From assembly GCA_039090855.1 (NCBI GenBank), contig CM077034.1:223350331-223414330 (forward strand): DNA of 64,000 nucleotides, written 5' to 3'. The notes beneath the pieces were generated by a model. The model was given only the letters and a program-made list of their open reading frames with translations. It searched no databases and was not told the origin of the DNA. The DNA comes from Macrothele yani. Its lineage: Eukaryota > Arthropoda > Arachnida > Araneae > Macrothelidae. Shown one piece after another: positions 55,201-64,000 of this stretch (its first letter is position 1; each line of letters starts with the position of its first letter). Position numbers and translations under genes: made by a program.

Positions 55201-58000
55201 CGGTTTCGACCCCTTCCCAAAACCGTCTAGTCAAAGTTAGGGTGTCAAGAAAAAGTATACTAAATTTGATGGTTCTAAATTGAAAACTAGATTTTACGGA
55301 AATTTTGCGTGGGGCCCTTTGACCCGGGCTCCCCTTCCAAAAACCGTCTACGGTCTAAGTTAGGGTACCATGAGATAGTATACCAAGTTTGATGGTTCTA
55401 AATTGACATACATTCAATTCTCTGTATATATAGATTTGTTATTTTTTTCAAGACCGTTTTTTAGGCATGTTATCGCTCAGGGTAGGGTGAGGTGGACGGA
55501 TCCAACACTCTCATACGAGTAAGAGAATACGTACTTTGCGTCTTAGATTTTTCCAAAATGGCGCCTTTAGAACACGGAGAAATCATAGGTTTTCAAACCA
55601 AATTCAAACGCGTCTAACTCGGAAACGGGCGTTTTTAGGTCCGTAAAAATTTATACAGATATTCTCCTGTTTATAATAAAACAGGGATTTAATTTTCAGA
55701 ATTTTAAAAAAGGGCTTTTTGAGAAAATCGTTGGCAAAGTTAGATTTTTCAAAATCGGCTGTTTTTAACGCTGCGGAAACTAGCAGTTTCACAGACATAA
55801 AAAATTGCAAATAAAGTGCACATTTGTATGTCTTTAACAAAAAAAAAAAACGAGTATAGAAAAAAAAAACTCCATTTGAACCAGTTAAAAAAAATCTTAA
55901 AAATTTCAATTTTTTTTAAAAATCGAAGTTTACGATTTTTTTAAATTTTAATCATACGATGTGAAAAAAATATTAGCATCACATATTATTATACGTTATA
56001 CACACAATGTAATAAAAATACCAGAACAAAAGACCTTTTTAATTCTGCTGCAATGACTCACTGAAGTTAGGGAAAATAACCGGTTTTTTAGAGAGCTTGT
56101 TTGAGGGTGGAAGATTTGAAACCCTCTGTCTCGAAGGGAAAAATTTTTCTTGCCGAAAGAAAAGATATGGGTCCCCTTATTTTAATCAAGGAACACCCCT
56201 TAATTTTTTTAGAGAAATCTGAAAACGTGATGCTACGACCCTGCCAGAGTTTAAATGGAATCCCTCTCTTGTTACCAGCCAACTAAGTTGAAACATTTTT
56301 GAAAGCTACCTAGCTTTGAGACACCTCACCACCACGTGAGGGGGTGGGGGTGTGTGTGTCAAAACTCCGCTGGTCTCCCATCGATCCAGGATTATCTTCT
56401 AAGGAAACAGGAGCCATGGGCAGTGCATGGTTTATCGTGGCCCAGGTGGAAATCACTAAGAACACAATCACCCCCCTCTTAAAAAATTGAAATCTATGAA
56501 TATGTTTTAAATAGATAAAAATCTTTACACCCTTATAAGTGCATAAGTTGTATATGAATTTTACTTGTAAAATCAGCTGATTGAACAGTAAATATACTCA
56601 ACTTACATTTTATGAATAAGCATGCAGGTGTATGTGTTAATTGTTATTTATTTAGTAGATTAGACAATTGCCATTACGTTTTGGAGAGGAGGTAAGCAGA
56701 GTTTCGGTGGCGACCAGCGCTATCAACCCAGCAGCGAGGTCAAGAGCATTGCACCTTCTCCCCCGTTCGCAGAGGACAAAACTCTCCTGAGCGAATATTT
56801 TACTATTACGAAAAACTGAGAAGTTAATTTTAGCAACTATAACAAAACAGCAACTGCTCTTCTGACAGTAGCCTACAATTAGCAACTCCCAGAAAAACTA
56901 GAGGTTGTTTAGCCATCGAAAATTAACTTACGGTACACGTGCCTGCACTCTTTTTCTTAAAATTATTTCACAACAGTTTTCTACTCTTTCATAGTCTTTT
57001 CTTATGCGATGTTTAAGTATATACGTAAACAAACAAACAACTGCTGCTGTCTTTCGCAACTCAACTTTGTTAGTGGAGCAGCAAGAATTTTCTTTATGTA
57101 TTGGCAATCCCCCCCCGACAGTTTTATAGGCATGTCATCACACTCGGGGAAGAGTGAGGTGGATGTATCCAACCAGGGCCAGCTGAACCAATGCTCTCAT
57201 TCCATCATTCGTGCAAAGAATATCTAACGCTTTGATTCGGGTAAGAGATAACGTACGTACTTTGTGCCCGAGATTTTTCCAAAATGGCGCCTTTAGAACA
57301 CGGGGAATCTTAGGCTTTCAAACCGAATTCAAACGTGTCTAACTCGGAAACGGGCGTTTTTAGGTCCGTGAAAATTTACACAGATATTCTCCTGTTGATG
57401 ATGAAACAGGGATTTAATTTTCAGAATTTTAAAAAATGGCCTTTTTGAGAAAATCGTTGGCAAAGTTAGAGATTTTTCAAAATCGGCTGTTTTTAACGCT
57501 GCCAAACGCGGAAACTAGCAGTTTCACAGACACACAAAAAATTACAAATAAAGTGCACATTTGTATGTCTTTAACGAAAAAAACGAATATAGAAAAAACT
57601 CCATCCAAACCTGTTTAAAAAAAAACTTAAAAAAAATTCAATTTTTTTAAAAAATCACAAAGTTTACGATTTTTTAAAATTTTAATCATATGCGATGTGT
57701 AGCAAATATTAGCACCATATATTATTATATGTTATACACACAATGTAAAAAATACAAGAACACGATATCTTTTTTAACTCTGCTGCAATGACTTGCTGAA
57801 GTTAGGAAAAATAACCGTTTTCTAGAGAGCTTGTTTGGCGGTGCAAGATTTGAAACCCTCTATCTCGAAGGGAAAATTTTTTCTTGCCGAAAGAAAAATA
57901 TGGGTCTCCTTATTTTAGTCAAGGATCACCCCTTAATTTTTTTAGAGAAATCTGAGACCATGATGGTACGACCCTGCCTGAGTTGAAATGGAACCCATCT
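52249..58000. mobile_element. 5.75-kb giant inverted repeat (foldback-like element)
   Basis: The left arm (52249 to about 55156) and right arm (about 55232-58000) are inverse copies with scattered substitutions and indels, separated by roughly 75 bp. Outer ends read AGATGGGTTCCATTTCAACT on both sides. Each arm contains a direct repeat of its own: A1 (52249-53130), spacer B (53131-53968), A2 (53969-54795), then an inner segment C. The right arm mirrors this order (A2' 55438-56265, B' 56266-57111, A1' 57112-58000). Segment C has two copies of a ~112-bp subrepeat in the left arm and one in the right. No transposase or other protein was recognised. Repeated frames of about 70 codons in A1, A2 and their mirrors are not credible genes. 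Layout is that of a foldback or very long terminal-inverted-repeat element. Confidence 0.92.
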
Positions 58001-58541
58001 AAAGTTTTGTCGCAATCCAAGCATTTTAGGTTAGTTATGACCCATAAAGGCAATGGAATGGATCCAGCTCCTATGTCCTGACCTTTGACTCTATTTCACC
58101 CATTTTCAATAGGGTTTGTCCCCAGGTGGTTCCCTATCACATACTAGAATTCCATCGAAATCAAACCATTTTTACGCATATTATGACTCATAAAGGCAAT
58201 GGAATGGATCCAGCTCCTATGCCCTAACCTTTGATCCAATTTCACCCATTTTCAATAGGGATCGTCCCCAGGTGGTTCCCTACCACATAATAAAATTTCA
58301 TCGAAATCGAACAATTTTTACGCAAGTTATGATGCATAAGAGCAATGGAATGGATCTCATTCCTATGTCCTGACCTTTGACCCTGCTTCGCCCATTTTCA
58401 ATAGGGTTCGTCCCCAGGTGGTCCTCTACCACATACTAAAATTTCGTCGAAATCGAACCATTTTCACGTGAGTTATCGTGCGGACGGACGGACAAAGGTG
58501 GAGCATATACGCTTCTTCAACCTACAGTTGGAAAGCGTAAA
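58001..58541 (+). repeat. right part of the TGACCTTTGACC element, with terminal hairpin
   Basis: Three and a half copies of a ~132-bp unit (CTGACCTTTGACYC ... CCATTTTCAATAGGG ... CCCCAGGTGGT ... TACGCAAGTTATGA). The element then ends GTGCGGACGGACGGACAAAG and a hairpin, TACGCTT ... CAAC-CTACA-GTTG ... AAGCGTA, at 58510-58541. It resumes the sequence broken off at 52248. Repeats around TGACCTTTGACC with a CGGACGGACGGACAAA end are known from non-autonomous elements of many invertebrates. The superfamily is not certain. Confidence 0.75.
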
Positions 58542-58764
58542 AAAGAAAAGCCACAATAATGAAATGGGAAAAGAAAGATATTAGCAGAGAGAGAATTTTA
58601 CAGTCATGCTATGCAGCTACAAAGTCAACAAAAGACATATGCATACCTGCCAATGTAGTCCGTAGTTTCTACAGATTTAGTTGTCTGACTATGGAAACAC
58701 TGTCGAAACTACGGATTCTGCGAATTTCCATTTTTTTTTATTTTGCTGTTATTTTATGATATAT
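58542..58764. other. short spacer
   Basis: Unique AT-rich sequence. CCGTAGTTT and AAACTACGG near 58657 and 58706 form a 9-bp inverted repeat with a 40-bp loop. Confidence 0.4.
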
Positions 58765-59153
58765 CATCATCATTGTCAGCCATTATCAATCCACTGCTGG
58801 ACGAAGGTCTCTCCAAGCCTCTTCCACAACGGTCTGTCTTGTGCCAGTCTCCTCCATCACTCTCTGCCTTCATGTCACACTTGCCGCTGCCTTGGCCAGG
58901 TACATTCGAGCTGCCGGAGACTGAGGGCCAAGATTTAAGTTGTGGAGTCATTTTGAAGAGGTTTGGCCATAGCTCACCACACTGGCCAAGCGGGTTGGTG
59001 AGTGTGGGATAGCATTTCCTCTTATCCCGATGGTATAGTTATACCGCTATTGGCTGTCGTCAGAGCCCCTTTAGTGGGAACAGGGATGCACCATGAGAAG
59101 GCGGGGTTGACATTTGTTAAGGAGAGGCTGTGATGTTGCGCATCACCTGATCT
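58765..59153 (-). mobile_element. internally deleted, non-autonomous RTE derivative
   Basis: Read on the minus strand it starts with RTE leader-like sequence, passes the RTE start region (TGACATGAAGGCAGAG, as at 62091-62106 of the long copy) and then jumps directly to the last ~100 bp of the RTE. It ends in the ATGATGATG-type tail. The whole coding region is missing. TTTTATGATATA and TTTTATTATATA on the two sides look like a target duplication with one difference. Confidence 0.75.
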
Positions 59154-59184
59154 TATATCCTTTTATTATATATCATCATCATTG

Positions 59185-62103
59185 TCAACCATTATCAATC
59201 CAGTGCTGCATGAAGGTCTCCCCAAGTTTCCTCCACAACGGTCTGTCTTGTGCCAGTCTCCTCCATGTCACTCCCGCATACTTTCGAATTTCATGCACCC
59301 ATTTTCCATGTGGTCTTTTTCTGGGTCTTTTCCTGTCCCTTGAAATCCAATCTAAAATTTCGGCTGTCCATCGATGGTATGTCCTTCTGGCAGCATGTCC
59401 AGCCCATTGCCATTTCAGGGATTTAACTCTGATCATGATGTCTTCCACTCTTGTCATTCTTCGGATCCACGAGTTCTTCTTCTCATCTCTCCTGGTTACA
59501 CCAAGCATGCACCTCTCCATGCTACTTTGAGTTGTCTGCAGCCTTTGTATGCCTCTTTTAGTTAAGGTCCACGTCTCTGCACCATACGTAAGCACTGGAA
59601 GGATGCATTGATCAAACACTTTTCTTTTAAGACATAATGGCATATTGCTCTTGAAAATTATGCTGTTTCTTCCAAAAGCTCTCCAGGCAAGTTTTGTACG
59701 CCGATTAATTTCTTCATCAATGTGACCCTCACTTGATATCTGCTGTCCAAGATAAACGTACGTGTCTGTTATCTCCAGCTTTTCTCCATCAATCGACAAA
59801 TCTTCATTTCGTGTAAAAGCATTGAACATCACTTTTGTTTTTTGAAAGTTCATTTTTAATCCCACTTCTTTACTCTTGTCAGCAAGTTCCTGGTTCATAC
59901 TCTGCAGCTTTGATGGGTAGTTGCAAAAATGACTGTCATCACCAAAACGAAGGTGGGTTAGATAATCTCCATTAATTTTTATTCCTTTGTTTTCCCAGTT
60001 CAGTGATTGAAAGACATTTTCCAATGTGGCATTAAAGAGCTTCGGAGATATGGTGTCACCTTGTCTCACTCCTTTTCCAATTTTTATGTGTGTTGTATTT
60101 TCAAACAGCCAAATCTTTGCACTTGCATTTTCATAGATGTTATTAATAATATTAATGTATGCATCTTCAATACCGCAGGATTACAGAGCCATTGTAACTG
60201 CTGATGGTTTCACCGAATCAAAGGCTTTTTCATAATCGATAAAAGCCATACACAATGGAAGTTCATATTCCCTCACTCTTTCAATTAGTTCTCTCAGTAC
60301 ATGGATATGATCTATTGTGCTGTAGCCACTCCTGAATCCAGCTTGTTCTCTCGGTTGAGCCATGTCCAGTGTCACCTTCAAGCGGTGTGAAAGAACTTTA
60401 GTGAAAGATGTTATAAACCACTGATAGGAGGCTGATAGGTCTCTAGTTCCTGAGATCCTCAATGTCACCTTTTTTATGTAGCAAGATCATTGTAGCGTTG
60501 TTCCAATCCTCAGGAATCTTCCCTTCATTAAGGCAGAGAGTGAAAATTTGGGCGAGTACTGTTTCGATTTCTCCACTTGCTTCTTGTATGATATCTACAG
60601 TAATTCCATCTTCTCCTGGAGCTGTTCCCCGCTTCATGTTCATGATTGCATGTGCAACTTCTGCTGGGAGGACTGGAAGAACTCTGGTACTGGTACCTTT
60701 CATGATGTCTGGAGTACATGCATCATCCCTTTCATATAACTTGGAGTAGAAATCTTTCACTCTTGTCAAAATTTTGCCTCTATTTCTTGTTACAGAACCA
60801 TCTTCTTTTGTCAGTGCCATAATCTGTTTTCTTCCCTTACTGAGATGTCCCTTTGCTATCTTTAGGCTTTGGTTTTTTCCAATTTCTTTCCTCACTAGTT
60901 CACAGTTGAATTTCCTTACGCCTTCAGTGATACTTTTTCGTACTGTCTTGCATAGCTCTATATATTCCACTTTGGAAGTCACATCTTCTTTAGTTGTCCT
61001 CATCTCTCTTCTTTTTGCATCAACATTTTGGATTTTTCCTGATAATTTGTTCACATGCAACTTGTTCTTAGACCCAGCTCATTTTGTTGCTGTTTCCATA
61101 AGAGTTTTGGTTACTTTTCTGTTAACTTCAGAAATATCCACTTTTTCCGATGTTAGGCCTTCTAAAGCAGAAAATCTGTTCTTCAGTTCCAACTTGAAGG
61201 TATTATGGTGTTTTTTAAGGTTGGTTATGTCAGTACATTTTGTTTGTCTTATGAGCTTGCCACGTTCAAGTTTAGTGTTGAGGTGCATGCATCTCGCCAA
61301 TCTATGGTCACTACCTGTGTTGAACTTGTTTAGCACACTGCAGTCTTCTATGACGAATTTTTTGTTACACATAATGAAATCAGTTTCACTTGTCATCCCA
61401 TTTGGATGTCTCCATGTCCATTTCCTGTGTGGCTTTTTCTTGAAGAAGGAGTTCAAGATGAAAAACCTTTTTCTGCCTCCGCAAACTCAACGAGAGTATT
61501 TCCATGCTGGTTTCTGTTGCCGTGACCGAATTTACCTACTGAAGTTTCATTCTGTTGCCGTGACCGAATTTACCTACTGAAGTTTCATTCTGTTGCCGTT
61601 GCCCTATTTTTGCATTGAAATCTCCCATAATTACCTTCAAGTGCTGCTTACCTTTATTATTTAGATCACGAATTTCCTCATAAAATTCTTCAATTTCTTC
61701 TTCAGGATGACTTGTGGTGGGTGCATAAGTTTGAATAATCTGAGCCTGGTATCTTCTCGAGAGTTGGATAACGAGTCGTGCAGCTCTATCAGAGGAAGTT
61801 TCTACTTCTACAACTTTATCCTTCAGTTTCTTGTTTATTATAAATCCAACACCACTAGTTCTGCCAGTGTCTGTTCCCACGATAGTAGAAAAGATGTCTA
61901 CTTTTCAGTTCGATGAGATCTTCTCCTTTTCTCCTTACCTCACTTAGCCCGACGATGTCCCACTTGATCCTTTGTAGTTCCCCTTCCAATTCAAGAAGCC
62001 TTGAATCAGAAGATAGGGAGCGTCCATTATACGGAGCCAAGGTCAGCATCAGATGGCAGCCTAGTCCAGTCCTCAAGGGATTCTTAGCACCCTCTGCCTT
62101 CAT
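59185..62103 (-). pseudogene. RTE endonuclease-reverse transcriptase, copy 2, broken
   Basis: Blocks in order: apurinic-type endonuclease start, 62103-61855 ('LELEGELQRIKWDIVGLSEV' and 'RRKGEDLIEL'); endonuclease middle, 61880-61536 ('TSGVGFIINKKLKDK', 'VIMGDFNAKIGQ', with the family Asp and Asn); endonuclease end and linker, 61456-61079; linker and N-terminal RT, 61060-60443; RT core, 60468-60181 ('AFIDYEKAFDSV'); RT active site to C-terminus, 60069-59185. Breaks include a 38-bp tandem duplication at 61513-61588, a stop (AAA to TAA) near 60183, and an indel at the active-site box. That box reads FGDD where copy 1 has FADD, near 59935. Not functional. Confidence 0.9.
61513..61588. repeat. 38-bp tandem duplication in RTE copy 2
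   Basis: TCTGTTGCCGTGACCGAATT and onward, 38 bp, present twice in a row. The length is not a multiple of three, so it shifts the endonuclease frame. Confidence 0.95.
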
Positions 62104-62115
62104 GTCGCACTGGCC

Positions 62116-63434
62116 TATTGTATAAATGTTTGTATTTCAGCTTGAAACCGTCGGCAGGAATTTGCGGAAAAGGAACTTAGATGTCGCAAAAACTTCCCCG
62201 TAATCTTTAGGCATAAGATTCTTCCGCGAATTCGAGAAATTCCGCCTTTTTCATTATTATTTTGGTCATTCGCGTGATCGATACGCCCAAGTGAACAGAA
62301 ATTTGGGATGGGTCGGGGGGGGGGGCACGAGTTTTTAGGATATTAAAATTGGTCTTGTCTGTTGATTATGGAAAAATCTGCATTATTTAGTACCCACATG
62401 CGCATGCAACTACTGTATAGTTTTTCAAAAGAACTAACACTGGGCACCGAGAGAGTTTCTTCTGACATTTTGCTTTGCACTGAATTTTATACTTTCTCCT
62501 TTTATCATATTCTCTTGTAGTTCACTGATAACTAATAATCCCTAACAGTTCTGCAATAGATTTTAAAAACGGGCTAGTTTTTCTGTGGAACAGGTTGGAG
62601 GACGGAATTCCATCTTTCCGAAACTTTAGAAAACGCAAGGTCAACGGAGTTCAGTTTCCGTAATCGTAATTTTTGTTTTCTCGAAATACTACCTCTGTCC
62701 AGTATTATTGTTAAATAACATTTTACTGCATAAGTACTTGTATTTCAGCTTCAAAATAGAGTAAAAATTCCAAAACCGGAAGTGGGACGGATCAAAGATT
62801 TGTTCCATACCCCCACCCCCCACCCTTTCATCTCCCGCGATGTTCGCACTCTCTGTAGTCTACGTATGCAGCGCAATAATACTAGTTACGTTACTACTGA
62901 CAAGGCTTTTGCCGGTGTTGGCAGGTATGCTTATGACTGTGGAATTTGCTGAGAAGAAAACAAAGCTTGCTTGTAAGAGGAGGCTTCAGCAGATGTGCAA
63001 GCATGTACGTCAACAAAACAAAATAAGAACTGTGTTTGCAGCAATGCCTTTTTAAAGCTATTTTGTCTTAAATTGAGTAGTTTTATATTCCCAATACAAA
63101 GATGTGCTCTGATTTAATATTTATGCAAATAAATTACAGTGAACAATTCTGTCTTCAGGTTTTTCACCAGTTTAAAAAGCTGGTTTTTTTTTTCGTCAGT
63201 CTCATATTACAATTTATTCCGCAGAAAGTTTAGTGACAACTTTCCTGCGGAATAATCGTTAAAGAATAACGAGATGGCGCTGTAAGTCCGAGACATCGAT
63301 CAGCAAGCGACAGGCATTCATAGGGAAGTAGTGGGATGGCGGACACGCGATTTCGGACATACAGCGATATACCACGGAAGAAAGAGTTTTCTTGGTGAAA
63401 AATTGGTATGCGGAGGGCGGAAATCCCACAAAGG
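62116..63434. other. diverged copy of the 48.7-49.1 kb segment, plus a possible exon
   Basis: Blocks TTTGTATTTCAGCTTG at 62140 and ACTTGTATTTCAGCTTC at 62748 are about 608 bp apart. The stretch between them resembles 48.7-49.0 kb in GGCATRAGATTCTTCC and in CCTCTRYCMAGTATT. A G-run lies at 62316-62326 and a C-rich stretch near 62810-62824. See the separate entry for 62840-63055. Confidence 0.5.
62840..63055 (+). CDS. small open frame or last exon of unknown gene
   Basis: A 71-codon frame, MFALSVVYVCSAIILVTLLL and onward. It has a hydrophobic stretch at residues 5-30 and a basic, Lys/Arg/Gln-rich second half ('EKKTKLACKRRLQQMCKHVR'), stop at 63053-63055. AATAAA follows 73 bp after the stop (63128-63133). 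TTGGCAG at 62919-62925 could be a 3' splice site, in which case only the second half is coding. I recognise no family. Base composition of the second half is more gene-like than its surroundings, but chance is a real alternative. Confidence 0.25.
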   Translation: MFALSVVYVCSAIILVTLLLTRLLPVLAGMLMTVEFAEKKTKLACKRRLQQMCKHVRQQNKIRTVFAAMPF

Positions 63435-63436
63435 TA

Positions 63437-64000
63437 CACTGCTGGACAAGTGCTAAGGACGGATCATAAACGGCTATATAGCGCATAAAAAAGTAAATGT
63501 GGTTGGATGCCAAGTGAAATAAAATAATGTCAGAATGCCAGGACATTACAAGAAAGACAATTTATGGTGCTCTGAAATCCAGAAGGCTTTGGAACGTGTT
63601 CAAATGACAAACAGTCCATTTTGTGCAGAATACGTAAACGTGAAAAAAATGCAATTACTGTCCGCAGGTGTTCCGGCGTAAGATGTCAATACGGGATATG
63701 GCCACCATGGAGGGCGATGCAAGATTCCACAACGTCGTGTCATGCTTTGCACAACATTATCAAGCAGCTGTTGGGGTAATTTATCCCATTCCTCTGTCAG
63801 TGCACGGATGAGGGTGTCCTTGTTTATTGGAGGGCATTGGCGACCAGCAAGACTCCTCCCCAAAGCATCCCACACATTTTCAATGGGATTCAGATTTGGA
63901 GAACGTGCTGGCCATACGAGGCGTTGAATATCCTCGCTCTCAAGACACTCCTGGACAGCGACTGTTCGATGACATATTGCGTTGTCGTCCATGAAAATGA
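63437..64000 (-). mobile_element. Tc1 element, copy 3, cut by the window end
   Basis: TA at 63435-63436 and the left terminus CACTGCTGGACAAGTGCTAA. It continues past 64000. Same family as the copies at 38.3 and 49.3 kb. Confidence 0.93.
63690..64000 (-). pseudogene. Tc1 transposase C-terminal half, copy 3
   Basis: Frame 63992-63600 gives 'MDDNAICHRTVAVQECLESE' and 'NLNPIENVWDALGRSLAGRQ', so the second Asp and Glu are present. A one-base insertion near 63731 (CCACAACGTCG where the others have CCACACGTCG) changes the last ~25 codons. The N-terminal part is outside the window. Confidence 0.88.

Larger units (their letters stand above)
59171..62115 (-). mobile_element. RTE-clade LINE, copy 2, long copy
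   Basis: Same family as copy 1 but reaching the start of the open frame (ATG at 62103). The 3' tail TATCATCATCATTG at 59168-59181 lies directly against the internally deleted derivative. The flanks TATTATATA (59162-59170) and TATTGTATA (62116-62124) may be the target duplication. Confidence 0.88.

Noticed and set aside
54800..55430. Assembly fold-back as explanation of the palindrome
   Set aside because: The two arms differ by many substitutions and by a ~112-bp subrepeat, and each has its own flank inside another element; a technical fold-back would give identical arms. Long reads are still the decisive test.
52680..57620. Four related ~70-codon frames containing 'CVNFHGPKNARFRVRHV'-like peptides
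   Set aside because: They are copies of one segment of the palindrome and its internal repeats, with frame-breaking differences and no homology I recognise.
62935..63010. Reading RGGFSRCASMYV as the USF SKGG...ACDYI exon
   Set aside because: Only a loose resemblance in one frame, with no Leu-zipper continuation and no proper border; more likely chance.

Overview
This is animal nuclear DNA made almost entirely of satellites and dead transposable elements. It has Tc1/mariner elements with TA target duplications, RTE-clade and other non-LTR retrotransposon pieces, a tRNA-derived SINE and LTR remnants, and no bacterial or organellar features. The element families (several mariner subfamilies, Tc1 DD34E, RTE with a short-repeat 3' tail) suit an arthropod genome. 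I cannot decide between chelicerate and insect from sequence alone.

The most important single feature is short. At 48338-48432 (+) there is a 95-bp exon encoding the core of the basic helix-loop-helix domain of upstream stimulatory factor (USF). It has canonical AG/GT borders and phases that match the vertebrate USF genes. Nothing else in the window looks like a conserved host exon, so most or all of the window may be intron (or introns) of a Usf gene inflated by repeats. That last step is inference.

Layout, part 1. 1-14695: 270-bp satellite, each unit built of three related subunits. 15190-16430: 54-bp minisatellite that is open in frame on both strands. 16845-20570: non-LTR LINE tail, mariner remnant, tRNA-derived SINE whose 3' half is tandemly amplified, and a mariner half-copy. 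21105-28675: 79-bp satellite carrying a perfect hairpin and a 1.82-kb higher-order duplication. About 28768-35965: one mariner opened by a 4.6-kb DDE transposon (itself holding a LINE fragment, an RTE copy with target duplication and a 145-bp insert) and by a 1.3-kb solo-LTR-like block.

Layout, part 2. 36417-37500: small tandem arrays. 37488-38150: chimera of a mariner 5' region and a LINE tail. 38289-39785, 49306-50829 and 63437 to the window end: three copies of one Tc1 family. 39930-41615: 277-bp satellite, six copies. 41970-44863: a Tc1-like element split by a second Tc1. 44891-45985: two tandem LTR copies separated by a perfect 18-nt tRNA-Lys primer-binding site. 46636-47918: complete but inactive mariner. 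51950-58541: an element with TGACCTTTGACC repeats, split by a 5.75-kb giant palindrome. 58765-62115: an internally deleted RTE derivative next to a long RTE copy.

No autonomous element here looks able to move. Every transposase or reverse transcriptase has frameshifts, stops or catalytic changes. Many open frames in the satellites are by-products of repeat units that lack stops in one frame and are not called as genes. Boundaries come from reading the sequence by eye. Those with TA or target duplications are exact; the others are good to about 10-30 bp.
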